From Lithospermum erythrorhizon (Eukaryota > Streptophyta > Magnoliopsida > Boraginales > Boraginaceae), in the NCBI GenBank assembly GCA_019722365.1, contig JADFUC010001895.1, positions 372,001-436,000 of the forward strand: a stretch of DNA of 64,000 nt, written 5' to 3'. Positions 23,154-36,012 of this stretch are shown here, piece by piece. The notes beneath the pieces are model-generated. The model was not told where the DNA came from. It ran no database searches and saw nothing but the letters and a program-made list of their open reading frames with translations. How positions within the stretch are numbered: position 1 is the first letter of the stretch; every line of letters begins with the position of its first letter. Both the position numbers and the translations under genes were made by a program.

Positions 23154-23160
23154 TATAAAT
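23154..23160 (+). promoter_or_regulatory. TATA box of the UMP-CMP kinase gene
   Basis: TATAAAT in CACTATAAATTAACC, followed by a C/T-rich leader. A transcription start about 30 bp downstream would give a short 5' leader exon ending at CTCAT|GTAAGA (23244). Confidence 0.6.
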
Positions 23161-23184
23161 TAACCACAACCCACCATTTATTTC

Positions 23185-24403
23185 ATCTTCCTATTCATTC
23201 TTGCACATTTATTCATCTCTCTAGATCTTGCTATTGTCTCTCATGTAAGAACTTAGATCCTCTGTTTTGTATATGATCATTTTTAATTTTATGGAATTTA
23301 AATTGCATTTTGAATGATGTTTTAATTGTTTTGATGGGTTGTTTAAGTTGGTGCATGCAAATTTGTTAACTTGTATTGATCTTAGTATAAGTTTGTGATG
23401 ATGTTTTATGCAGAATTGTTTCAAATGCTTAAGTTGGTGTATGTGAATTTGTTAACTTTGTTTGATCTGAGTATAAGTATGTTATAAAGTTTGAATCTTT
23501 GGTTTGATCTTGCAATATTTATGCATAATTTTTTATTGAATGCTTGCTAAATTTCAGGTAGAGTTAAATTGTAAGGTAAATCATGTAGCTTTGGTTGCAA
23601 ATTATGTTTAACTATGTAGCTCTCACATGATCTGATGAATTCTCCTACAATTCTTGATCAGATCGTATCCTTACTCGTTGATCTGATTGAATAGAATTTG
23701 ATTGGTTTGATATGAAAATTCGCACAATTGTTGCTACGCTATTGGAAAATTCCTAGTCTTTTTTTAGATGTATCTTAACATGATCTGTAAAATTTTACGT
23801 GTATGTTTTGAACTTGAAGAATATGCCACATTATGCTTTGAGCTCGAAGAATATGGTAAAAAATTTAATGTCCTAATATTGATTGATTTTAATTGATCAA
23901 AATCTAGATGTTGTGCATTGTTACAGTGCATGGATCGTGTAGATCTATAGATAGAAAATGTATTGTCCCATACTAATAGTTGGAATGTATATCTGTTTCT
24001 GTATGTTATGTTGAATCGTTTAGTTTCTTTGAGTCTTCAATTACAATACCTTTTTCATTTATTGTATAAGAAGGCAAATTTTTATCTGATCGTTAGTTGT
24101 TTTTAACTGGTTATATCCCTTACATTGTTGCAACTTACTGAGTAGTATCATAGTTCTTGACCTATGAGTTGATGCATTGTGTATATATTTGTTTTTGGTA
24201 AAGGATACTTGCATCAAGTATGAGTATGACTTTTCCGATTTTCTCATTCGTTGTATATCAATATTCTTGTACCTCACATAAAGGACAAACACCGGTATAT
24301 CAATAGATCAAAGCTGCCTTGACTTTTATTTTGTTTTCATTGTTCTTAATTACTTATGTTCTGGATTTTTGCAGAAATCATTTTCATATTAAATTAGCGA
24401 GCC
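23185..24403 (+). other. 5' leader with a 1.1-kb leader intron (UMP-CMP kinase)
   Basis: A non-coding first exon (about 23185-23244) ends at a strong donor, and the acceptor TTTTTGCAG at 24374 lies 29 bp before the start codon. The intervening sequence is T-rich as in plant introns and has no ATG-led gene. Leader introns of this type are common in highly expressed plant genes. Inferred from splice signals only. Confidence 0.6.
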
Positions 24404-26393
<1,990 letters not shown>

Positions 26394-27052
26394 TACGGGT
26401 AACTAGTTCATTTATATATGTAATTCTGATGGTTCCAAACGAATGATTGTCTACTACTGGTCGGAGTTGATAACACCATCACAGGTTCTCTGTTCTTGGT
26501 TTAAGCCAACCTTATTGTAGTGCCGACTTAAATTTCCTTTGTTCTTTTCAGGTGGATTCAAATTGATTATAGTTGTCAAAGTCTGAAGAAATATATTGGT
26601 GTTTCTACTTTTGCAGTTGTGAGTTATCATGTACGAGTTGTTATTTTCAAATGTATTTTAGGTTTAGCGAGGTACATCCGAGTGTCATATTCTCTTACAA
26701 CATTTTGTAACATACTTCTTATTCATATGAGTATATTTGATGTGAGCTCAATTGGTGGATTGAGCTAGTGTATGTATATTCGAAAGTATCATATATCTTA
26801 ATATTGCATTTCCTACATTTTTTTTCACTTCCTCGTTGCTTACTATTGCAAATATTTTCCTTTTCGGTATAATATGTATAGTCGAGTAGAAAGATACTAA
26901 GAGCAGATTGTGGAAGATAACTCGATTTGAATAGTGATTGATTCATACATGATGCCATAGGAGTAGATTTCCAAGATAACACAAGGAAATAGAGTTTTTT
27001 CTTGAGCGAACTTCTAGGGAAGATAGAAGATATTTTAGCATACAACCACTGT
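26394..27052. other. Shared 3' region between two convergent genes
   Basis: 660 bp between the stop codons of UMP-CMP kinase (plus) and CER1 (minus). It should hold both 3' untranslated regions. A minus-strand open frame at 26719-27045 resembles nothing and lies downstream of the CER1 stop. Confidence 0.5.
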
Positions 27053-30000
27053 TCATTTGCTGGGGAACTTCATTGGACTAAATCCATGGTGGAGACTAGC
27101 TTTCCATACTTCATCAATGTTGAGTATTGCATCACCACATTCATGAGCTTTCCAACCTTCTAAGGCATGAACGATTCCAGCAATGCGCCATGCACTCATC
27201 GCTCTCCTTGGTAACCAATTCTGTTATATAAACACGTATAAGAACATCAAATTGCTCTAGTAATAAAGACCTCGCGAATGTACCTCTTTCCACCAAGTAT
27301 GTGAATTGAAAGAGTTAAGTTATCATACAAGGATTGTGCTAACCTCACAAGAGTCAATGTTTTGAATGGACTTTGGAGCCATCAAAGCTGGAGTGTAGCA
27401 GTAAAAGCAGTCATTTCTTAATCTCTTTGGAGGGAATTGTGAATAAGGTATAAAAATTGTCCCCTTTGATGCCTTTTGCTGCTCTTCATCACTCAGCCCC
27501 TCTCCCACTAACCATACCTATCAAAACACACCATCATCGTTTCGAATCAAACAGTTGCAATCTATAACATGTAGTCAAAATTAATGAGTAAAAAGTTTGA
27601 AAATATATACCTTCTGTTTGATGGACTCTGCCTCCAAACTATTTCTAGACATTTTGTGAAAGTTCTCATAGGAACCCCCATAAGAACTAGCCAACTGAGA
27701 AGATTAGAATAAGCCAAATCAGTGCCACTATTGATTAATCTTGAAGTCACATTTTCATGCAGAACCTACCCTGATGCCTCTCTGGCTCAATGCAGAACCA
27801 AGAGCAGTAGCCATCTTAGAGGGCTTTCCATGAAGGAAAACTTCTGATGTTCCTTTTGGGATACTGTTAATGACTACAGCTGCTGCCAAACCACTCCCAT
27901 CCACCACTTTTACTTGTAGCTCAGGATGCCTTTTAACATACAGATTGCCATGGTTGTTCAGCTCCTTATCCTGTAAAGAAAACATGAACTTATTTGAATT
28001 CAGAAAGATTGAACAAGAATGTAAAATAGCTCATGAATCTCAGATATACATATGAATATTTCCTGTTGTGTAGACAGAAACTCGAAGCGAAGAAACGTAG
28101 AATCATAGGATCATGACATTGAGGCATGCATTAACTTGCCTGATTTAGAAAGCCTAAAGTTAGAACCTTGACACCTAATTTGTCTGCTTCAAGTATCGCC
28201 TCTTCAATCAAGTCACTGATAGCTTCCTTTCTCCATTTAATATGGTACTGCAATTATATACAGTTGAAAATGAAAACCAAACAAGTAATTCAATACAATT
28301 TGAAATGAGCAAACAGATATATAATTAAACTTGCAAAGAAACTCTTTACCTGCATCATGTATCTTGGAATTATCCAAGATTGTAACTTGAGAGTTCCAAC
28401 AACATTCCTCTCGGAAATAAAAGTTCGGCTAAACATGCTATTCATGATCATGGACCAACAAGTTATTGGCCAGATAAAGAACATAAACCATTTAGATTCT
28501 TGAGGTCTAGAGGCAAATGAAGCAAAACCAAGACGAAGATGATAAATGGATTCTGGCGTTGTCAGATGAGTAAGATGGACAACATCAGGGGACTCTTCTT
28601 TTCTTTTTAGAGCACTTTCATGCAAGGCATCAGAGTATTCATCCATAGTACCATACACATAGTCATAGAATGGCATAAAGAGAGAGTAATTAGTTCTGAA
28701 TTGTGTATGGTGCAACGAATGGAACCTGCAACATCATTAGTTCAAGTCGAAAATATGATCTTTATCTTCAAGAATCGAAAAGAATAAAGCAGGCGGATCT
28801 GGAAACTTACGATGGTGTGTACATGAGGTACTTTAGAGGGGGTAAAAATGCAAAGAGTTCTTTAGGGATGAGCTCAAAGTTGCAGTGTCCCATGTTGTTC
28901 ATGAAGTCAATGTAGGTTACATAGCCAAATAATGAAGCCATTGATGCAGTTCCAGTGAAGACTGTTGTAAGCATTGGAATTGCAAACAGCACGAAATATG
29001 CTATGTGCTCAGCAAACGGATGGATCACAGCTGCTCAAGTTTATATACAAGACAATACCATCATCAAGAAATTATCACTAAAAGATTACCAAGAGAGAAA
29101 AAATGGTCTTACAAGTAATAGGCTCAGTGACAATTGAAGAATGATGATGAGAGTGATAACGAGAGTAGAGAAAATGGTGATGCAAAGCTCTGTGAAGCCA
29201 ATAATACAGATATTCGACCGGGCCAGTGTGTAGCAACATTGTGATAATTAAACCATCAAATCTCCAGAAAGGCAAGTATGAAGCTTTTGTGATTGTCAGA
29301 TTGAAGATATAAAACAAAAATCCCTGCAGCAATATCTGATCATCCCTGAAAGCAAAACCATTATTTCATTTCATGCTAAAAACGTCGAAACACACATACA
29401 TATAGTGGTGAAATTAGATGATTATGCATACCAGTTATCACTACTTACACTTCTTATCTTTTGTAAAGTAGTAAATAGTTTTGTTTGCATTTCATTCTTG
29501 GGTCAATTCAGAAACAACCTCCTTGTTATCACAGGGTTAAGCTGCGTATTAACTGACCCCTATTACCCTGCTTAGGCAGGCCCTCTTCAGATGTATCGGA
29601 GCATGTTGATGTTGATGCATACCAGTTGCTTTCTCTGTCAACTTGATCAAATTCAATAGTCTTATCAACAATCCGATTCTTCCCTTTCGTGGTTAGATGA
29701 CGCGAAATAGTGATCCATATTTGATTATGGAGTATTCTTGACAAGAGCAATGGTATTATCAGCAGATTGACTACATCCATTTCACTGTTTTCTTTAGCTG
29801 CAAATGAGTATAAGCTCTGGAATGCAAATGGAGCCAATACAAGATACTGAAAATCACCAACATGGATTAATTATTTTTTTGGTAAAATCAAATTAAGTAC
29901 TCTAGAACATATAACGTCATCTAATGTATGACTGAATAATGTATTATGGGACTATGATCTTATCTATGCTTTCTTGGAAAATTTACGTTGAACATTGTAT

Positions 30001-30186
30001 ACAATGTGGCTGATAGTGAGTTGATTTTTTTATTTTATTTTTACCAACGATATGAGATCATATAAAAATGACTACATTCAATACAAGAACAAAATACGAC
30101 TAACTATTACAATCATCTAATAATACCTTGAAACGTCCGAGAGATTTCCAAGGCCAGTCAGTGAGAAATCCTGGTGCTAGAGCCAT
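27053..30186 (-). CDS. CER1: CER1 aldehyde decarbonylase (very-long-chain alkane synthesis)
   Basis: Integral ER-membrane enzyme that, with CER3, makes very-long-chain alkanes of cuticular wax. Coding exons in reading order: 30186-30127, 29846-29623, 29345-29113, 29030-28811, 28725-28350, 28247-28140, 27970-27770, 27694-27611, 27517-27344, 27220-27053 (1848 nt, 615 aa; Arabidopsis CER1 about 625). The start is MALAPGFLTDWPW. His motifs of the fatty acid hydroxylase domain are HRALH (146-150), HSHHH (159-163) and HSLHH (248-252), matching the family positions; hydrophobic segments surround them. The C-terminal WAX2 domain includes VWLVGEGLSDEEQ, GTIFIPYSQFPP and ALEGWKAHECGDA. Intron 6 uses a GC donor. 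The 75-bp intron 7 looks like former coding sequence. A TATA-like CTATAAAAAC lies at 30250-30241 on the minus strand, 55-65 bp upstream. Confidence 0.93.
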
Positions 30187-30240
30187 TTTTGAATAATTCT
30201 ATCTTATTTTTCTAATGAGATTGATTGATTCTTGGAGTGT

Positions 30241-30250
30241 GTTTTTATAG
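30241..30250 (-). promoter_or_regulatory. TATA box of CER1
   Basis: CTATAAAAAC on the minus strand in a T/A-rich promoter, 55-65 bp upstream of the start codon, giving a leader of about 30 nt. Confidence 0.6.
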
Positions 30251-31047
30251 AGGAGAAGGTGATGTATAGAGAATGATAATATGGAAATTGGACAATTTAT
30301 TAATTTGAGGTACGTAACATGAAGCACGGAAAGGAGGAGGTCGTGTTAGGTCGAAACATTAATATTAATAGATCTCGTTTAATGTGATAATACTTGGTTT
30401 GAAGTACGTAGCATGTGAAATTATGGTGAAACGAATGTATTTATGAAGGCCTAAATAAAAGGTAGAACAAAGGAGGGATTTTGGAGTCATACAAATTGTT
30501 CATGCCCTCTATCTGCCCACACCAAAAGCATTCCAATTCCACTCTATGTTTTTATTTCTTCTGAATCACTCAATTAGTTGCTCTCATTTTGCACAAATGT
30601 AAAGGTATAAGTCTATAAGATATATAATTTTTTTTATTAAAACTTGTTATTATTATTTAAGTGAAAGGTTATAATGGATAACAGTTACGATAAACGCGAA
30701 ATCATCCACGCCAACTTAATAACTATTCTTGGTGCATCCTACTTTCTTCGATTATGGATTCTTATCTTTATAATTTGTAATTCATATTCATAGGGAAAAA
30801 AACATTCGAATGAAAAAAAAGTTCAAAACTTATTTCACATAAAGTCATAAATATTATTCATAAAACAATTGTGAGTGAATCGTCGATAACCAGAATCCTC
30901 CATTCCTTCCCACGCACACACATCTTTTTTAAATGGATACGATATGAGGACTTTTCAAAGGTCGCATATTCTACTATATCGCCCAAACATACTTAACTTC
31001 GGATCCCCTCCCCTTCATTTCGATGGCATGAGATCACCTGTACCGGA
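30251..31047. other. CER1 upstream region
   Basis: Non-coding promoter-side sequence between CER1 and the CACTA terminus at 31048. No gene or clear repeat is visible. Confidence 0.45.
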
Positions 31048-31372
31048 CACTACTATAAAAAAACACTTAGAGGGCACTTATTTAGAGAGCACTTAGGAAA
31101 ACGCCTCTAAGAAGCACCTGAGGGCGCTCGGCGGATCAAACGCCTCTAAGCAAATTATCGCCCACCCCCCCCTCTTCCTCCTCCCCCTGCCGCCCGCAGC
31201 CCCTCCTCCCTCTCCCTTCAAAGCCTCCCCACCGTCTCACTGCTTCCCTCATCTCTCGAAAACTACCCCCCACTGCCGCCCCTGCCCCCCTCCTCCCCAA
31301 ACCACCCCCGCCTGCTCCAAACTTCCTCCCTCCAATCTCCGCTGCACCACCACCATAGGTAATTAGTTTTTT
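31048..31372 (+). mobile_element. CACTA (En/Spm) transposon terminus
   Basis: Begins CACTACTATAAAAAAACACT, the standard CACTA end. The next 100 bp carry short subterminal motifs in both orientations (CTTAGAGGGC near 31066, CGCCTCTAAG near 31105 and 31142), as expected of transposase-binding sites. A C-rich block (about 31163-31350) follows, ending in CCATAG|GTAATTAG like a donor, so it may be an untranslated exon. The opposite CACTA end (…TAGTG) and any transposase were not found in the window, so the element is truncated or interrupted. Confidence 0.7.
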
Positions 31373-33690
31373 ATTTTTTTAATATTCATTTATTTTCATT
31401 TTTTAGTTTTTTAATTTTTTTAATTACTTACGTTAATTCAAACGATATATATAGTTTGATCTCATTGCTTAAATTAATTGCTTTTTATGTTAATCAAATG
31501 TATATATATAGTTTAATTATAATTTGGGTTATATTGAGTTTTTATGATCTAAAGGCTTTGATTTTTATCTCACAGCAATTGTAGTTGGTATCGTTGCTTT
31601 CGAGATTTATTTGATGATTGTTGGTGAATTTTTATTTTTGGTTTAACTTCCAATTACTCAAACAAAATCCCTTTCTATATCAGATGATATACGCCAGACA
31701 TACCACAGATGTAGAAATGACATGAACAGATATATACTGCGTAGATACCTAAGGAAAACACAAAACACGAAAGTATCCTAAATATATTTTGAAATCCCTT
31801 TCAAAGCATTAACATTTAGTAGGATAAGAACATGAAAACATTTTAAAAGTCAAACTTTTAAAGTATGATTTAATCCAAGCTTAAGTTGTACCATCCATTT
31901 AAAGAAAATACAATTAAAACGAAAAGGGATGGCCAATCACACGATAAACCCCATAATCAATAATCATTCAAGTTCAAGTAGGTTTATCAAAAGACTACTT
32001 TTTAGATATATGCTAAGATAAGCTAAGAGCTTAAACAAGAGTATATTAAGTTTAAGATTTATAAAACACAAATAACGAATTGTCCAAATCAAGCAAAGCT
32101 ATTTGAAAATGATAAGTCATTTAAGCAAAGTCAACAGCCTTCGTTGCTAATATATGAACAATTTATGTCCCCTAGCGGCTATCCAGCCATCTACAGCATT
32201 ATAAGCACATTCCAAAAGATCATCCGAACAACAACTAAGCACTATGCCACCAAAGGCCATCCGAGCCTTATTAATATTGAAGTAAAAAATTAGAAAGAAA
32301 TCACCCGATTTGCATTCCATTTTCTTTGTGCATTCGTTGTTTAGTCCACATGTCAAGATAATTGCGGCTCGCCTTCAAGGTTTATCTCCTGCTTTTCACA
32401 TTGAAGTCTCACGTCAGTCTCTAGCTATCTCCACACTTTCATAGCCCATCATGTATCTACACATTTAAGCCTGGAGTATGTATCCAATTCTTTGGATCCT
32501 TTTGGATTAGTGATGGCATATCACAATTAGGCCCTATTTCAATCACTAATCACATATAAACCCCAAGATTTATGAAATATGTTTTTATACATAAAAACAT
32601 AACATATTTTATTTCATTCATGATGATCACATTTAAGAATATCAATTAAGGCATAAGTGATTCATCTTAACCCATTTAGGAATAATGCAATTTAACATAA
32701 TGGGCGAATGACTCGGGAATGAGCATATCAAACATCAAGACTCGATTAGATATTACAATCGGCACATGGAATCTTGATTTCACATTTTAGGCACATTGCT
32801 CATTTTTCATACGACATGTAGTATTTTAAATTATGAACATGCATTAAAAGCTAAACAAATCGACATGTCAATCAAGGTAGACAAAGATTCAAGCGAAATA
32901 TATTAACATATATAAATTTAAGTCCAATTTCATGAATAGCCTTTTAGTGAGAGTTTTTGAAAATGTTTTGCACATAATCGAAGCCATTACATACAATAAG
33001 CATAATGTAAAGAAGAAAAACATTTCAATCATTTTTGAAACACACATTTGCTTTCTAACCAATTCATTAACCAATAATCAAGTTAACTCACATATGTTCA
33101 TAGTTTGCATTAAAGTCATGTCTATAAAAAAATAGACAATCAATTCATAAAGTACATGAATTAACAAATTTAAGCACTCGCAAATATAAGAACATATAAC
33201 TCTTAAAAATAACCAACGATTTAAATATACCAACTTTGAAGCTCATCTTTGGCCATCCATCCGAGGTATCGCGCGATCTAAACTTTCATACCCCTTGACG
33301 CTCTATGATCACATCTTCAAGCCATCATTTACCAACCTAAGCATTAATCAACTTAAGAACATGGTACCCAATTCTTTTTGGGTCCGTTGGGTTAGTGTTT
33401 GAGTCCTAAAAATATAATTTTAGTTCAAATACATTTTGGCGGAACTCAAACGCCAAATGTCCATTTTAACCACAACCGCTACATTATAAATCAATTAAAC
33501 GTATGCTGTGAATCAGGTACAAGTCAAAGCATATAAACATATCAAACACATGTAACACATATCACATTCACCTAAACATGATTCTAACATCAAATTAAAA
33601 CATATAATCATGTTAGGAAAATAATCGCACATTTGGTCGTCATATGCTAGGAACGACTCTACGAGTTGTTAGACTCAAATGTAGAGACCC
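31373..33690 (-). mobile_element. Non-coding interior of an LTR element (LARD-like)
   Basis: About 2.3 kb of AT-rich sequence lying on the inside of the primer-binding site at 33691-33702. No gag or pol domain can be read on either strand. A motif like GTAYCCAATTCTTT followed by GGATCC or GGGTCC and GTTAGTG occurs near 32479 and again near 33364, suggesting old internal duplication. The boundary with the CACTA sequence on the left is not resolved and a second LTR was not found. Confidence 0.45.
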
Positions 33691-33702
33691 GCTCTGATAC
33701 CA
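33691..33702 (-). other. Primer-binding site (initiator-Met tRNA type)
   Basis: On the minus strand TGGTATCAGAGC, the classic plant LTR-retrotransposon primer-binding site, two bases inside an LTR end that reads ...GGCTAACA. It fixes the element as lying on the minus strand. Confidence 0.85.
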
Positions 33703-33704
33703 CT

Positions 33705-36012
33705 TGTTAGCCTATATGACGTCCTTAGAGGGGGGGCGACAGACCAAGAGGTCGCTGACCGCCGACTTATACAAACTTTAATTGCTTCACCGTTAATACA
33801 ACTTTAGCAATTTGTAAACAACGCTGAATAGACTAAAGTAGTATTAACACCCTAAATGAATGCTAGATAAAAAGATGAAACAATAAAATGATCTAGTAAT
33901 CATTATGTGCAATAAAATATTCAAAACTCATTTTGATCAATATTAACATTAAGCCTATTCATGCATAATACGATTAAGTCCATTCATGGCTATCGGGATC
34001 AATCCTAGCAATCTATTAAGCATACCACAATTCAATACATAGATATAGCTCAAAGCGAAGTTTAAGATATTCTTGATAGCAAGTTTAATTATGATTCGAT
34101 CGGTGCGAATATAACAATTAAGTTCATTAATCAAATCAAACTATCCTAATCATGAATATCAATTAAGATCAACATAGATATTCTATTTTAGCTCGACAAA
34201 CTTGACATACTGACTTCACCCACAATAATTCAATTATATGCCTAATATTATCTCAATAAGCGTATAAACCAGCATATAATCTAATCCTAGCACCCTAAAG
34301 ATATATATAATATGTGCACAAAGCAAAGAGTGTGGATGTAAGACGCAAACTCGACATGGTGTTTCACGAGGTTCGCTAATCTACATCCCCCGACCCAAGG
34401 CTCCTCAATCACCTTAGGCTTTCACTAGAATCCACTGCATGGCGCTTTCTTCAAATGTCAGCGGCTCCCCAAACCAACTTTGGCATAACTCTTAGCTCAT
34501 AACTTCTCAAGTTACACCACTCAACCCAAGTGAATCACCCTAAGGATTTTCAACTCCTAACTCCTCGCTAGAAAACCCAAGCCTCAACCCAGATTTCATC
34601 TCTTAGCTCCTAACTCATCGTTAGTACACCACTAAGAACCCAAGGACACACCCTAGGATTTCAACCCAATCAAGCTCTGAGATGCAACTCCTCTACCTCG
34701 AAAGACTCTATGTCCTATCGTTGAAAGCACTAGCTCAACACTATGGCAATCTACTGATTCCTAGCTTGAGTAAGCCTCACAACACCCCGGACCTCAAGCC
34801 TCTAGTACGCTAAATCCTAACTTAACGACATCTCTTTATTAATAGATTATTGCTTATCCCAATCTAAATGCTCCCTCAATGAGCTGCTAATAGATTACAA
34901 TTTTGGCACAATTCTATAACTCCTTACATTGAGTAGATAATACATTGAAGCTTGTTCAACTCCTTTGTCGAGTAGATAATACTAAGACTTTTAGCTTTAA
35001 CTCCCCATTTGAGCATTTCATCAAACACCTTGAATGCTCTTAGTTTCCATTTCTCATTTCAAAGTTTAGCACAAACCAAACTCACTCTTCATAAATCACA
35101 ATTAAAGCTCATGTGTTTGAGAGATTTGGTGTTTTAAAGATGAGAAATAAGTATAAAAACATTTAGAATTGTTTGGGAAAGCTGGGAAGAAGCCAGAAGA
35201 TCTGCATTTAGTGGGCGAGAAAATGGAGTTAAAACGGACAAAAACGGCTAGTTTTTGACACCCATCGAGACCTCATCGAGAGGCTAGGTCTCGATGGGGT
35301 CTAAACAGAAAACGCTACAAAACTGCCAGATCATCGACCTCATCGAGACCCCCTGGGTCTCGATTGTCCTCGATGGTTAGCTATGCAAACTTAAAATCGC
35401 ATTTTCCGCTCAAGTATAGCCCTACGACGATTCAAAAAGCGCTGGAAAGCTCTTTTTCAAACCCTTTAATAAAATGAATTAAACCCCAATTTTATACATT
35501 ATAAAGATTTTCAAAAATATTTTCTTTGACAAACATTCTTAAAAAATATCAAACGGTTTAAGATCTTTTAAGAAAAATGATTTGAAAATATCTCCTAAAT
35601 AAGAACTCTCAATCAAGATCAAGGAGCAAAAGTAAAGTAAGATTCAAGCCATAACTTTACCTAATCTTCTCACAGATCCAAGACTCCCTGCCTCTTCCTA
35701 TCCCGATTCGCTAACTTTTCTTCGTCCTTCACGACCGGTAGATTGGACGATCTTCTTCTTCATCGCCATTCTTCACTTTGAAGCTTTGTATGGTTGATTT
35801 CTTCTATCTCACCATACTCATGAGTTTTGGCATTGCAAAATCACCTCAAGCTCATGACATTTCTCATTGTCTTCAATGCCTCGAGACAGGCTTGCTTCGA
35901 TATCAATGTCAACTTTAAGGTCCGACAAGCACCTTTCTAACATACTCATGAATTAAATCACTTAAGCACATACGTTAGATAGTAAATCAATGTTTAAGTC
36001 ATCATTAAAACA
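33705..36012 (-). mobile_element. Long terminal repeat (~2.3 kb)
   Basis: On the plus strand the LTR starts TGTTAGCC at 33705, two bases from the primer-binding site. It probably ends ...ATTAAAACA at 36012, giving matching TGTT...AACA ends; the right end is inferred from this pairing. On the minus strand an AT-rich TATATATAT near 34314-34304 could be the TATA box. The inner 34.3-35.4 kb is richer in C and G (TTTCACGAGGTTCGCTAATC, GGTCTCGATGGGGTCTAAAC and similar). There is no open reading frame of note. Confidence 0.6.

Noticed and set aside
26719..27045. 108-codon minus-strand open frame downstream of CER1
   Set aside because: Lies after the CER1 stop in the shared 3' region, has no start context and no similarity to known proteins.
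33705..36012. Possible protein-coding content of the LTR
   Set aside because: No open frame of useful length or domain on either strand; the GC-richer part is consistent with LTR regulatory sequence.
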